From NCBI GenBank assembly GCA_937905855.1, contig CALCWU010000046.1:1-36746 (forward strand): a DNA stretch of 36,746 nucleotides, in the 5' to 3' direction. The DNA comes from an uncultured Mollicutes bacterium (GTDB lineage Bacteria; Bacillota_I; Bacilli_A; Acholeplasmatales; Anaeroplasmataceae). Below the pieces are notes generated by a model, which worked only from the letters and a program-made list of their open reading frames with translations, was not told the origin of the DNA and did not search any database. A program made the translations under genes and the position numbers. Each line of letters opens with the position of its first letter. Within the stretch, counting starts at the first letter, position 1. Shown one piece after another: positions 15,593-22,807 of this stretch.

Positions 15593-16413
15593 TTGCAAAT
15601 TATCATACCCATACAAAGCTTTGTAATCATGCTGAGGGTATGCCTAGTGATTATGTAAAGGAAGCTATAAGACTTGGCTTTAAGGAGCTTGGTATGTCGG
15701 ATCATAATCCTATTCCGGTATCTTTTTTGGGTAAGGATTTATATATGGATAATTGGTGCCATCGTAATATGAGCTATGATGTTTATAAAAATATTTATCT
15801 TAAGGAAATGGCTCTTGTTAAGGAAAAATATGGCAAGCAGATTAAAATATATAGTGGCTTAGAGTGTGAATACTTACCTGAACATTATGATTATTATAAA
15901 AGCTTAAGGGATGATCTTGATTATTTAAATTTAGGACTTCACTTTTTCAAAAGCAATGGTAAAATTATAAACACATATCATGAGGTTGATTATAAAAATG
16001 TTTATGATTATGCAATAAATGCTATTTTAGGAATGGAAACAGGATTATTTAAGACTCTTGTTCATCCAGATCTATTTATGTTTGAATACAAAAATAAAGA
16101 TGGAAAAAGACAATTTGATGAATATGCCGAAAAAGCTTCTAGAGCAATAATTGAATCAGCAATAAAAAATGATGTTTATTTAGAGATTAATGCTAATGGA
16201 ATTGCTAATAGTGAGAAGTTTGGTATTAATGATACCTGGCTTTATCCTGATATTAATTTTTGGAAAATTGTTAAGGAATACAAGGAAGCTAAAATAATTA
16301 TTGGTGCGGATGCTCATAAGCTTTCAGCCTTATCATGTAAAGCTATTGATGATGTTTCTAATATGGCGAAAAAACTCGGATTAAATGTTAGAAATACAAT
16401 TGAATTTGCCTAA
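15586..16413 (+). CDS. PHP-domain phosphatase, histidinol-phosphatase (HisJ/HisK)-like
   Basis: Metal-dependent phosphoesterase of 275 residues. The PHP metal ligands are visible: NYHTHTKLCNHAEG (His7, His9), ELGMSDHNP (Asp/His near 39-40), SGLECEYLP (Glu near 90), LGLHFF, TLVHPDLF (His near 160) and IIGADAHK (Asp/His near 242-244). The 'H.EG....YV..A...G....G.SDH.P' layout is that of HisJ-type histidinol-phosphate phosphatases, although no other histidine genes are here, so another sugar or amino-alcohol phosphate could be the substrate. The ATG overlaps the enzyme I stop by seven bases with GGAGG in the upstream gene, so the two are translated together. Confidence 0.85.
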   Translation: MLIANYHTHTKLCNHAEGMPSDYVKEAIRLGFKELGMSDHNPIPVSFLGKDLYMDNWCHRNMSYDVYKNIYLKEMALVKEKYGKQIKIYSGLECEYLPEHYDYYKSLRDDLDYLNLGLHFFKSNGKIINTYHEVDYKNVYDYAINAILGMETGLFKTLVHPDLFMFEYKNKDGKRQFDEYAEKASRAIIESAIKNDVYLEINANGIANSEKFGINDTWLYPDINFWKIVKEYKEAKIIIGADAHKLSALSCKAIDDVSNMAKKLGLNVRNTIEFA

Positions 16414-16427
16414 GTATAGTGTATAAT
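16400..16427 (+). promoter_or_regulatory. Promoter of the six-TM protein gene
   Basis: TTGAAT (16400-16405), 16-base spacer, TATAAT (16422-16427). The -35 lies inside the last codons of the PHP gene. AGAGGTG precedes the ATG at 16445. Confidence 0.55.
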
Positions 16428-16444
16428 AATAAAGAGGTGTTATA

Positions 16445-17050
16445 ATGTTTAATTTTAAGAACCCCAAAAAGACAAAAATGTTTTGGGCTTATATAGTTAT
16501 TGGTATTGTTTTAATTCTTGCAGCAGTTGTGTTTGCTCCTATTTGGAATAAATGTGGTGATTGGTGCTTTTGGAAAAGCTATGGAATGAAAATTATTAAT
16601 TTAGTAATTGCAGCTATCCTTATATATTATCTATTTGCTTTCCTATTAAAGAAGGTAATGCATGGTGGTGGCGGAGTTACAAAGACTCTTACAATTATTG
16701 AATTTATTCTTCTTTCTTTAGTAGCCTTAGGATGTATATTATCACAAGCAAAGGTTTTTAATGTTAGTGGTGCTTGTAAGATTTTTGGTCTTGCTTTATG
16801 GTGTAGAGGTGTTGTTGAGGTATTTAGAGCTTATTATCATCAAAGAGATAGTAAATCTAAATTTCCATTATGGTATGTATTTGTTGTCGTAGCTATGGTA
16901 ACATTTGGTACATATTGCTTTGCAAAGCCATTCATTAGTGATACGGTTTTATTATGGATATTTGTTATCTTCATTTTCCTATATGGAATTTGTATGATTG
17001 TTTATGGTGGTATGACAAAACCTAAATCAAATAAAAAATCATCTAAATAA
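16445..17050 (+). CDS. Six-TM membrane protein, possibly HdeD/DUF308-like
   Basis: A 201-residue integral membrane protein. Predicted helices: about 14-32 (WAYIVIGIVLILAAVVFA), 49-69, 80-101, 110-129, 142-163 and 168-190, with a basic C-terminal tail KPKSNKKSSK. The fourth helix, ACKIFGLALWCRGVVEVFRAYY split as ACKIFGLALWC and RGVVEVFRAYY, has the small-residue 'G....+G..E..RA' pattern of HdeD/DUF308 proteins, but I would not insist on that family. It has its own promoter and terminator and is a single-gene unit between the PHP gene and asnB. No function can be given. Confidence 0.75.
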   Translation: MFNFKNPKKTKMFWAYIVIGIVLILAAVVFAPIWNKCGDWCFWKSYGMKIINLVIAAILIYYLFAFLLKKVMHGGGGVTKTLTIIEFILLSLVALGCILSQAKVFNVSGACKIFGLALWCRGVVEVFRAYYHQRDSKSKFPLWYVFVVVAMVTFGTYCFAKPFISDTVLLWIFVIFIFLYGICMIVYGGMTKPKSNKKSSK

Positions 17051-17052
17051 TT

Positions 17053-17086
17053 AATGGAGCTGTACTTTTGTATAGCTCCATTTTTT
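17053..17086 (+). terminator. Intrinsic terminator after the six-TM gene
   Basis: AATGGAGCT / AGCTCCATT (17053-17061 with 17074-17082), inner TAC/GTA pairs, T run 17081-17086. Confidence 0.9.
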
Positions 17087-17100
17087 AATTATTAGGAAAT

Positions 17101-17117
17101 TTCATAAAAATTATGAA
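17101..17117. repeat. Palindrome just upstream of the asnB promoter
   Basis: TTCATAA / TTATGAA arms (17101-17107, 17111-17117) around AAA, with A/T bases extending the symmetry outward. It ends six bases before the -35 box, where an activator site or UP-like element could sit. Low information because it is almost pure A/T. Confidence 0.4.
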
Positions 17118-17123
17118 TTTTAT

Positions 17124-17152
17124 TTGACATTCATTCATATATTATGTATAAT
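17124..17152 (+). promoter_or_regulatory. Consensus promoter of the asnB T-box leader
   Basis: Exact TTGACA (17124-17129) and TATAAT (17147-17152) with a 17-base spacer; predicted start about 17159, just before the T-box Stem I. Such a perfect promoter suits a gene regulated afterwards by attenuation. Confidence 0.85.
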
Positions 17153-17159
17153 CATATAA

Positions 17160-17413
17160 AAGCAATGATAAAGAAAAGTAAAATAGGATACTTAAATACA
17201 GTGATTTAAGGATAATGAGAACTTAGAAAAAAAGGCCTATTTGAAGAACACTTTGTAGCTGCCTCCTGAACTAAGAGTAGGGTGAGCCGGTGGAACCCGT
17301 TATAGTTCTTGTTCTTGTTAGAGAATTAAAAGTGATCACATTTGTGATAAGTTAGGTGGCACCGCGGGTTTAACAGCATTCGTCCTAAAATATTAGGATA
17401 ATGCTGTTTTTTT
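17160..17413 (+). promoter_or_regulatory. T-box leader, asparagine-specific, upstream of asnB
   Basis: Stem I: AAAG (17170-17173) pairs with CTTT (17251-17254), then AAATAGG (17181-17187) with CCTATTT (17236-17242). The specifier loop between them has AGTA on the 5' side and GAAG-AAC-A on the 3' side, giving Asn codon AAC at 17247-17249. A distal AGTGATTTAAGGATAATG motif is present. A middle hairpin GAACTA / TAGTTC (17268-17273, 17303-17308) follows. The T-box TTAGGTGGCACCGCGGG is at 17352-17368, with tRNA-end-reading bases UGGC (17357-17360). A terminator at 17372-17413 closes the switch. The specifier agrees with the downstream asparagine synthetase. Confidence 0.93.
17372..17413 (+). terminator. 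T-box-controlled intrinsic terminator (asnB leader)
   Basis: Two-part stem: AACAGCATT / AATGCTGTT (17372-17380, 17400-17408) capped by TCCTAA / TTAGGA (17383-17388, 17393-17398), then a T run to 17413. Confidence 0.92.
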
Positions 17414-17428
17414 ATAAAGGAGATTAAT

Positions 17429-19006
17429 ATGTGTTCAATTTTTGGAATGAAAAAACCGATGTGGAGTAATGAATTTATTGAAGGGGAATTTTCTAAGACT
17501 GATGATAGGGGACCTGATGCCACTAGATATATTTATAATGAGAAGATTGCTTTAGGCTTTAAGCGCCTTTCAATTATGGGATTAAATGAAAGAGGCATTC
17601 AGCCATTTTTCTATAATGATATCTATGTAGTATGTAATGGCGAAATTTATGGCTTTAGAGATATTAAAAAAGAATTTAAGGATTATCCTTTTGTAAGCGA
17701 AAGTGATTGTGAGGTTTTATTACCATTATATATTAAATATGGTTTAGATATGTTTAAGCATTTGGATGCTGAATTTGCGTTAATATTGTATGATGCCAAG
17801 GAGGATAAAATTATTGCTGGACGTGATCCCCTTGGTATTAGACCGCTTTATTATGGTATCTGTAAAAATGGAGAATATGTTTTTGCATCAGAACCCATTG
17901 CTTTATTAAAAATGGTCGATAAGGTTATGCCTTTTCCACCTGGACATTATTTTGATGGGGAAAGATTTGTTTGTTATAATGACCTAACAAATGTTAGTGA
18001 TTATGTTAGTGGTGATATTGATACAAAAATTTGTCCTACGATAAAAAGCTTATTAGTAGATGCTGTGGAAAAAAGATTAGATTCTGATGCTCCACTTGGA
18101 TTTTTATTAAGTGGTGGACTTGATTCCTCACTTGTCTGCGCAATTGCTGCTAAAAAGCTTAAAAAGCCTATTAAGACCTTTGCTATTGGTATGGTTGGTG
18201 ATGCTATTGATTTAAAATATGCTAATGAGGTTAGTGATTATCTTCATACTGATCATAAGGAATTTTATATGACAAAGGATGATGTAATTTCTTCCTTAAG
18301 AGAAATTATTTATCATTTAGGAACATTTGATATAACAACTATCAGAGCTTCTGTTGGTATGTATTTATTATGCAAGAAAATAAAAGAAGAAACAAATGTT
18401 AAGGTTTTATTAACAGGTGAGGTTTCAGATGAGCTATTTGGTTATAAATATACTGATTATGCTCCAAGTGCTTTAGAATTTCAAGCTGAGGCCCAAAAGC
18501 GAGTAAGAGAGCTTCATATGTATGATGTTTTAAGAGCAGATAGATGTATAAGCTCTAATTCATTAGAGGCTAGAGTGCCATTTGGCGATATTGCTTTTGT
18601 AAAATATGTTATGAGTATTGACCCTAAATTAAAGCTAAATACCTATAATAAGGGTAAATATTTATTAAGACATGCCTTTGAGGGTGATTATTTGCCTCAT
18701 GATATTTTGTATCGTGAAAAAGCAGCATTTTCTGATGCTGTTGGTCATAGTATGGTTGATATTATAAAGGAATATGCTAATAGCTATTATAGTGATGAGG
18801 AATTTAATGAAAAAATAAAAAAATATAATTATGTAAGACCATTTACAAAAGAATCATTACTATATCGTGAGATATTTGAGGAATTTTATCCTAATCAGGC
18901 GCAAATGATTGTAGATTTTTGGATGCCTAATAGAAACTGGCCAGGATGCAATGTAGATGATCCTTCAGCAAGAGTTTTAGCTAATTATAAAGATAGTGGT
19001 AAATAA
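17429..19006 (+). CDS. asnB: Asparagine synthetase B, glutamine-hydrolysing
   Basis: Makes asparagine from aspartate, glutamine and ATP in the cytosol; 525 residues, close to the roughly 554 of E. coli AsnB. N-terminal Ntn glutaminase: Cys2 becomes the nucleophile after Met removal (MCSIFGM), with RLSIMGL, VCNGEIYG and the glutamine-binding SESDCEVLL further on. Synthetase domain: PP-loop SGGLDSS at 228-234 and LLTGEVSDELFGY near 330, then LEARVPFGD. Strong AAAGGAG ribosome site. It is a single gene behind its own consensus promoter and an Asn T-box, so it is induced when tRNA-Asn runs uncharged, in parallel with asnS. No terminator is seen before the next gene. Confidence 0.97.
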   Translation: MCSIFGMKKPMWSNEFIEGEFSKTDDRGPDATRYIYNEKIALGFKRLSIMGLNERGIQPFFYNDIYVVCNGEIYGFRDIKKEFKDYPFVSESDCEVLLPLYIKYGLDMFKHLDAEFALILYDAKEDKIIAGRDPLGIRPLYYGICKNGEYVFASEPIALLKMVDKVMPFPPGHYFDGERFVCYNDLTNVSDYVSGDIDTKICPTIKSLLVDAVEKRLDSDAPLGFLLSGGLDSSLVCAIAAKKLKKPIKTFAIGMVGDAIDLKYANEVSDYLHTDHKEFYMTKDDVISSLREIIYHLGTFDITTIRASVGMYLLCKKIKEETNVKVLLTGEVSDELFGYKYTDYAPSALEFQAEAQKRVRELHMYDVLRADRCISSNSLEARVPFGDIAFVKYVMSIDPKLKLNTYNKGKYLLRHAFEGDYLPHDILYREKAAFSDAVGHSMVDIIKEYANSYYSDEEFNEKIKKYNYVRPFTKESLLYREIFEEFYPNQAQMIVDFWMPNRNWPGCNVDDPSARVLANYKDSGK

Positions 19007-19019
19007 TTAAATAATTTGT

Positions 19020-19025
19020 TATAAT
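19020..19025 (+). promoter_or_regulatory. Candidate -10 box of the GH105 lipoprotein gene
   Basis: TATAAT at 19020-19025, 33 bases ahead of the ATG. I see no convincing -35 box, so this site may need an activator or may be fortuitous. Confidence 0.35.
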
Positions 19026-19057
19026 ATAAACAGATTATTTAAAAGTAGGTAATAGAA

Positions 19058-20464
19058 ATGAAAAAAATATTTTTAATGGGAGGGGCTCTAGTAATGCTAG
19101 CACTTACAGGCTGTGCATTAGATAGTGGCAATAGTAATTCAAGCATGGAATCAAAAAGTGAAACAGCTGTTATAAGTTCTTCAGTAAGTAGTGAAGCATC
19201 AAAATTAGAATCATCATCTTTAATCGAAAGTAGTAAGAATGAGCCAACATATTTTGAAACTATTGATGGCTATATTGAATCCTTGATGGACAATACAACA
19301 GGTATGATTCCTTACTGGAATCAGGAAAGCTTTAAGGGAAAATGGAATTATATAGATGGTGTAATGCTTAATTCATTTATGAATCTATATAAAGAGACTA
19401 ATGACCAAAAATATTTAAGCTTTGTCACAAGATTTGTTAATTATTATATTGATGAATCAGGGAATTTTTTAAATTTAAAGGATTCTAAAAAGAGTGGTTT
19501 TGATGGTCAGGCCTTGGATGATATTTGTGAAAGTAGAATATTATTTGATTTATATAAATATACTAATGATTCTAGGTATCTTAAGGCTATAAATACCACC
19601 TATGCTGCTTTAACTAATACATCTAGAACAGATGTGGGTAATTTTTGGCATAAAACTGTTTATCCTAATCAGGTATGGCTTGATGGATTATATATGGCTA
19701 ATCCTTTCTATTTAGAATATGCCAATAATAATAACAATACTAATGTTTTGGTAAATGGCAAAGAAATGACTATTTATGATGATATTTTAAATCAATATAA
19801 AATGGTTAGAAAAAATATGTATGATGAAAATAAGCATTTATATTATCATGGCTATGATAGCTCAAAATCTATTTTTTGGGCCGATAAGGAAACAGGCTGT
19901 TCAAAATCATTTTGGTTAAGATCAATGGGTTGGTATATTGTATCTTTGGTTGATGTTATTGAAAAATATCCTGATAGCTATAGTGCTAATAAAAATGAAT
20001 TAATTAATATTTTTAAGGAAGCAATTAATGGTGTATTAGAATATCAGGATTCTGATACTAAAATGTTTTATCAGGTTGTTGATCAAAAGGATGTTACAGT
20101 CTTTGTTAATGGTTTTTATTATCCTAAAACAGGCCTAGGTAGAAATGTTACTAATTATGTAGAGACATCAGGTAGCTCAATGATTGCTTATGCTTTAATG
20201 AAGGGCTATCATTTAAATTTATTTGATAAAGCTATGTATGATAAAGGTGTTGAAATATTTGATGGTATATGCAAAAAGTATTTAACTATTAGTTCTAGTG
20301 GTATTAATTTAGATGGTATTTGTATTACTGCTGGACTTGGACCAGAATCATCACTATATCGTGATGGAAGCCTTGAATATTATTTATCTGAGAGTGTTGG
20401 AAGCAATGATGCCAAGGGTGTTGGTCCTTTTGTAATGGCTTATATTGAGATGAAAAATAACTAA
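19058..20464 (+). CDS. Lipoprotein glycoside hydrolase, GH105/GH88-like (unsaturated uronyl hydrolase)
   Basis: Probable surface enzyme of 468 residues that removes unsaturated uronic acid from oligosaccharides left by polysaccharide lyases (rhamnogalacturonan or similar). Lipobox LTGC (Cys19) follows a short signal peptide, then a Ser/Glu-rich linker (about 24-60). The (alpha/alpha)6 barrel shows VWLDGLYMANPF at 206-217 with the likely catalytic Asp209, KSFWLRSMGWY at about 283-293, ETSGSSM at 369-375 and a late GICITAGLG near 435, all in the order seen in YteR-type GH105 proteins. Most GH105 enzymes are cytoplasmic; a lipoprotein form implies digestion at the surface. No lyase or sugar importer is beside it. 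The substrate is not decided. Confidence 0.85.
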   Translation: MKKIFLMGGALVMLALTGCALDSGNSNSSMESKSETAVISSSVSSEASKLESSSLIESSKNEPTYFETIDGYIESLMDNTTGMIPYWNQESFKGKWNYIDGVMLNSFMNLYKETNDQKYLSFVTRFVNYYIDESGNFLNLKDSKKSGFDGQALDDICESRILFDLYKYTNDSRYLKAINTTYAALTNTSRTDVGNFWHKTVYPNQVWLDGLYMANPFYLEYANNNNNTNVLVNGKEMTIYDDILNQYKMVRKNMYDENKHLYYHGYDSSKSIFWADKETGCSKSFWLRSMGWYIVSLVDVIEKYPDSYSANKNELINIFKEAINGVLEYQDSDTKMFYQVVDQKDVTVFVNGFYYPKTGLGRNVTNYVETSGSSMIAYALMKGYHLNLFDKAMYDKGVEIFDGICKKYLTISSSGINLDGICITAGLGPESSLYRDGSLEYYLSESVGSNDAKGVGPFVMAYIEMKNN

Positions 20465-20487
20465 AAACACTATTGGGGAGTGATTTT

Positions 20488-21744
20488 ATGAAAAAGAAGG
20501 CTGTTGTTTGGATTTCAATCATTGTGGTAATTGTTATAATTGTTTGTAATTTAATTTATTTTAATACGAAAGAGAATAATTTAGTTCACGTTGATACTGG
20601 TAATGGAGCATATAGCACTTATTTTTCTGATGCTAAGGCATTTTATAAAGTTCCTGATAATATGAAATTTAATGGCTGGTATGTTGATGATAAGAAGGTT
20701 GGGCTATTCACTAGATTAAAGGAAAGCGATTATGTTTATCCAAGATTAGAATATAAAAATGACAAGGAGCTTCAAAGTTTAGGATTTGAGTTTGAAATAA
20801 TCGATGATGATACGGCTGCAATAACAAATAGCCCTAAGGATATTTTTACCGTTCCTTCAAGAGCATATATCAACAATAAGTATTATAAAATAAACACTAT
20901 TAAGAGTGAGGCTATTTGTGGTAAAACTAGTAGTTTATATATTCCTGATAGTATTGAGGTTATTGAAGATAATTCAATTCATGGAGTTAATAATATTTAT
21001 GGTGCTAAAAATCTTAAGTCTTTAGGCTATAATAACAGGAAGCTAAATTATTTTAAATTAAATTCTAATTTGGAAAGTGCCTATATTGAGGATATAATTT
21101 ATTGCAAGCTTGATATTGGTCAAAAGCTTGAATTAAAATCTAAAGGAATTATAGATTTGAGTAATCATAAAACATTTGATACGTATTTAAATGTTGATAA
21201 GAATAATCCTTATTTATATTTTGATGGCACTTCATTATATAATAAGGATAAGACATTCTTATATTTGTGCTTAAATCGTGATGCCAATACATCCTTAACA
21301 TATAATTTAGAAGGATTTTCTAGTATTGCGTTTACAGATGTTATTTGTAACGATTTAACTGTTAATTTTAGTAAAGAAATATCTTTACCAATTAATTCAT
21401 TTTGTTATATCACTAGTAATTTTGTTACAATTAATGCCGATATAGCAGAAATATCTTCTGCATTTGAAAGATGTAATATTAACAATTTAACTCTTAATGG
21501 TACAATAAAGAAAATTGATAGCGCATTTAGCTTTAGTGAATATGAAAATATTAAACTAAAGAGCGTTGATGAAATAATATTTTCCTTTAATGAAGCACCA
21601 TATACTTGTTTAGAATTTGAGCATATTACTAAAATTGAGGATTCATTTAACCGATATTCTTTATGTGAGGTTAGAATTTCAAAGGAATTAGATAATGTAG
21701 AATGCATTAATTCATTCAAGTATACTACTATTAGCTTGTTTTAA
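20488..21744 (+). CDS. Membrane-anchored LRR_5/BspA-like repeat protein
   Basis: 418 residues. An N-terminal membrane anchor (MKKKAVVWISIIVVIVIIVC to about residue 27) is followed by a FNGWYVDDKKV segment typical of InlB/listeria-type repeat domains (about 60-75). Irregular leucine-rich repeats with 'SLYIPDSIEVIEDNSI' patterns then run to the C-terminus, as in BspA-like surface proteins (adhesion or binding). No cell-wall anchor motif; it probably stays tethered by the N-terminal helix. The start at 20488 follows GGGGAGTGA and starts the anchor; an in-frame TTG at 20473 has no site. It is 23 bases after the GH105 gene and likely co-transcribed. Its last 33 bases overlap a convergent gene. Partner unknown. 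Confidence 0.75.
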   Translation: MKKKAVVWISIIVVIVIIVCNLIYFNTKENNLVHVDTGNGAYSTYFSDAKAFYKVPDNMKFNGWYVDDKKVGLFTRLKESDYVYPRLEYKNDKELQSLGFEFEIIDDDTAAITNSPKDIFTVPSRAYINNKYYKINTIKSEAICGKTSSLYIPDSIEVIEDNSIHGVNNIYGAKNLKSLGYNNRKLNYFKLNSNLESAYIEDIIYCKLDIGQKLELKSKGIIDLSNHKTFDTYLNVDKNNPYLYFDGTSLYNKDKTFLYLCLNRDANTSLTYNLEGFSSIAFTDVICNDLTVNFSKEISLPINSFCYITSNFVTINADIAEISSAFERCNINNLTLNGTIKKIDSAFSFSEYENIKLKSVDEIIFSFNEAPYTCLEFEHITKIEDSFNRYSLCEVRISKELDNVECINSFKYTTISLF

Positions 21745-22257
21745 ATAATTATAGGTTGAAACAAGGACAATAAAAAATATTGCTTGGGCGTTATTTCGAT
21801 CCATTCTTTGATAGTGTGGCTCGATATAATGCCTTTTTTCTTGGTATCTTAAAAATTGATTTTTAGCAGTAGGATCAAAAGAATAAATAAGGATAATAGA
21901 TATTATTGTATCAAAAATTATTTCTCTTGGTGTGATATTAAATTCTTTATTGTTTATATTAGAATCAATTAGGTTAAAAACAAAAGCATAAGAAATTGTT
22001 GAAAAAAGAACAAGAGCAAATGGATCTAAATAGATTGATAAAACACTTAAGGTTATTCCAGAGGCAGTGGCAGCATAAAAGGCAGGAACTTCACTGATTT
22101 TTATATCATTTATAATTATATCTTCATTATACAATAGTAGAGATATAAAAATATCGGATAAGAATTGACTAGTTATACCACTTTGGGCACCTTTTATAAA
22201 ATTAGGTAAAATATGAGATTTATTTAAATTTTTATGATATTCAAGATTATAATTCAT
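21712..22257 (-). CDS. Hypothetical membrane-associated protein, convergent with the LRR gene
   Basis: 181 residues, no family recognised. Start at 22257 is supported by AAGGTGG (22262-22268 on the plus strand, read in reverse) 4-6 bases upstream. Features: a polar N-terminus, FIKGAQSGITSQFLSDIFI near 23-41 with small residues, a long hydrophobic region at about 58-100 (TASGITLSVLSIYLDPFALVLFS split around LDPF), another at about 112-127, and a last one near 163-176; so two to four membrane segments. It ends in UGA, which is rare here. Its 3' end overlaps the convergent gene by 33 bases. The open frame with a good ribosome site supports a real gene, but no homology is claimed. Confidence 0.6.
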   Translation of the reverse strand: MNYNLEYHKNLNKSHILPNFIKGAQSGITSQFLSDIFISLLLYNEDIIINDIKISEVPAFYAATASGITLSVLSIYLDPFALVLFSTISYAFVFNLIDSNINNKEFNITPREIIFDTIISIILIYSFDPTAKNQFLRYQEKRHYIEPHYQRMDRNNAQAIFFIVLVSTYNYLKQANSSILE

Positions 22258-22293
22258 AAAAACCACCTTTTTGAAAAAAAGTTAAAAAATGTG

Positions 22294-22322
22294 TTGCATT
22301 TATTATTAATGTATGGTAAAAT
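22294..22322 (+). promoter_or_regulatory. Promoter of the S10-spc-alpha ribosomal cluster
   Basis: TTGCAT (22294-22299), 17-base spacer, TAAAAT (22317-22322) with a TG one base ahead (extended -10). Predicted start about 22329. Confidence 0.78.
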
Positions 22323-22328
22323 AGTCAA

Positions 22329-22461
22329 GTCTTATAGGCACTAAGAAGTGGCTGTGAAGTGGGAGGTTGCTGACACACCGACAGGCGTTGTCATACAGTG
22401 TGCTGGGTTTTCCCATGGAGCAAGTCTATACATTAGATTATAGGCGAAAGGAGTTATAAAA
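22329..22461 (+). promoter_or_regulatory. Structured 5' leader of rpsJ, candidate ribosomal-protein autoregulatory element
   Basis: A 130-base leader with nested pairing: TGGGA/TCCCA (22360-22364 with 22411-22415), CACAC/GTGTG (22374-22378 with 22398-22402) and an inner GACA/TGTC hairpin (22380-22383 with 22389-22392); ahead of it a CACT/AGTG hairpin near 22340-22350. It has no T run, so control at translation or via an anti-structure around AAAGGAG (22447-22453) is more likely than simple attenuation. L4 controls the S10 operon in other bacteria; whether L4 binds here is not shown. Confidence 0.55.
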
Positions 22462-22770
22462 ATGGCAAAAGAAAAAATTAAAATTCGTTTAAAGTCTTAT
22501 GATCACAGATTATTAGACGCATCAGCAAAGAAAATTGTTGATAGTGTAAAGAAGACAGGTTCACAGGTGAATGGACCAATTCCTCTTCCAACTGAAAAGG
22601 AAATCTTCACAATCTTACGTTCACCTCACGTTAATAAGGATTCTCGTGAGCAATTCGAGCGTAGAACTCATAAGAGATTAATCGAAATTGTGGATCCAAC
22701 TCCACAAACAATTGACGCTTTAATGCATGTTGATCTACCTAGTGGTGTAGATATCGTATTAAAGAAGTAA
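22462..22770 (+). CDS. rpsJ: 30S ribosomal protein S10
   Basis: Small-subunit head protein, also a NusE transcription antitermination factor; 102 residues, the standard length. Recognised by IRLKSYDHRLLDASAKKIV at 8-26, GPIPLPTEKEIFTILRSPHV near 38-57 and SREQFERRTHKRLIEI near 61-76. It is the first gene of the 29-gene ribosomal cluster; AAAGGAG lies 8 bases before the ATG. Confidence 0.99.
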   Translation: MAKEKIKIRLKSYDHRLLDASAKKIVDSVKKTGSQVNGPIPLPTEKEIFTILRSPHVNKDSREQFERRTHKRLIEIVDPTPQTIDALMHVDLPSGVDIVLKK

Positions 22771-22807
22771 TTAAAAAATAATAATTTATAGAAAGAGGTA
22801 ATTTCAA

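Noticed and set aside
17289..17298. GGTGGAACCC in the asnB leader as a second T-box core
   Set aside because: It is enclosed by its own GGGT/ACCC and GAACTA/TAGTTC stems and is not followed by GCG or a terminator. The true core with the terminator lies at 17352-17413.
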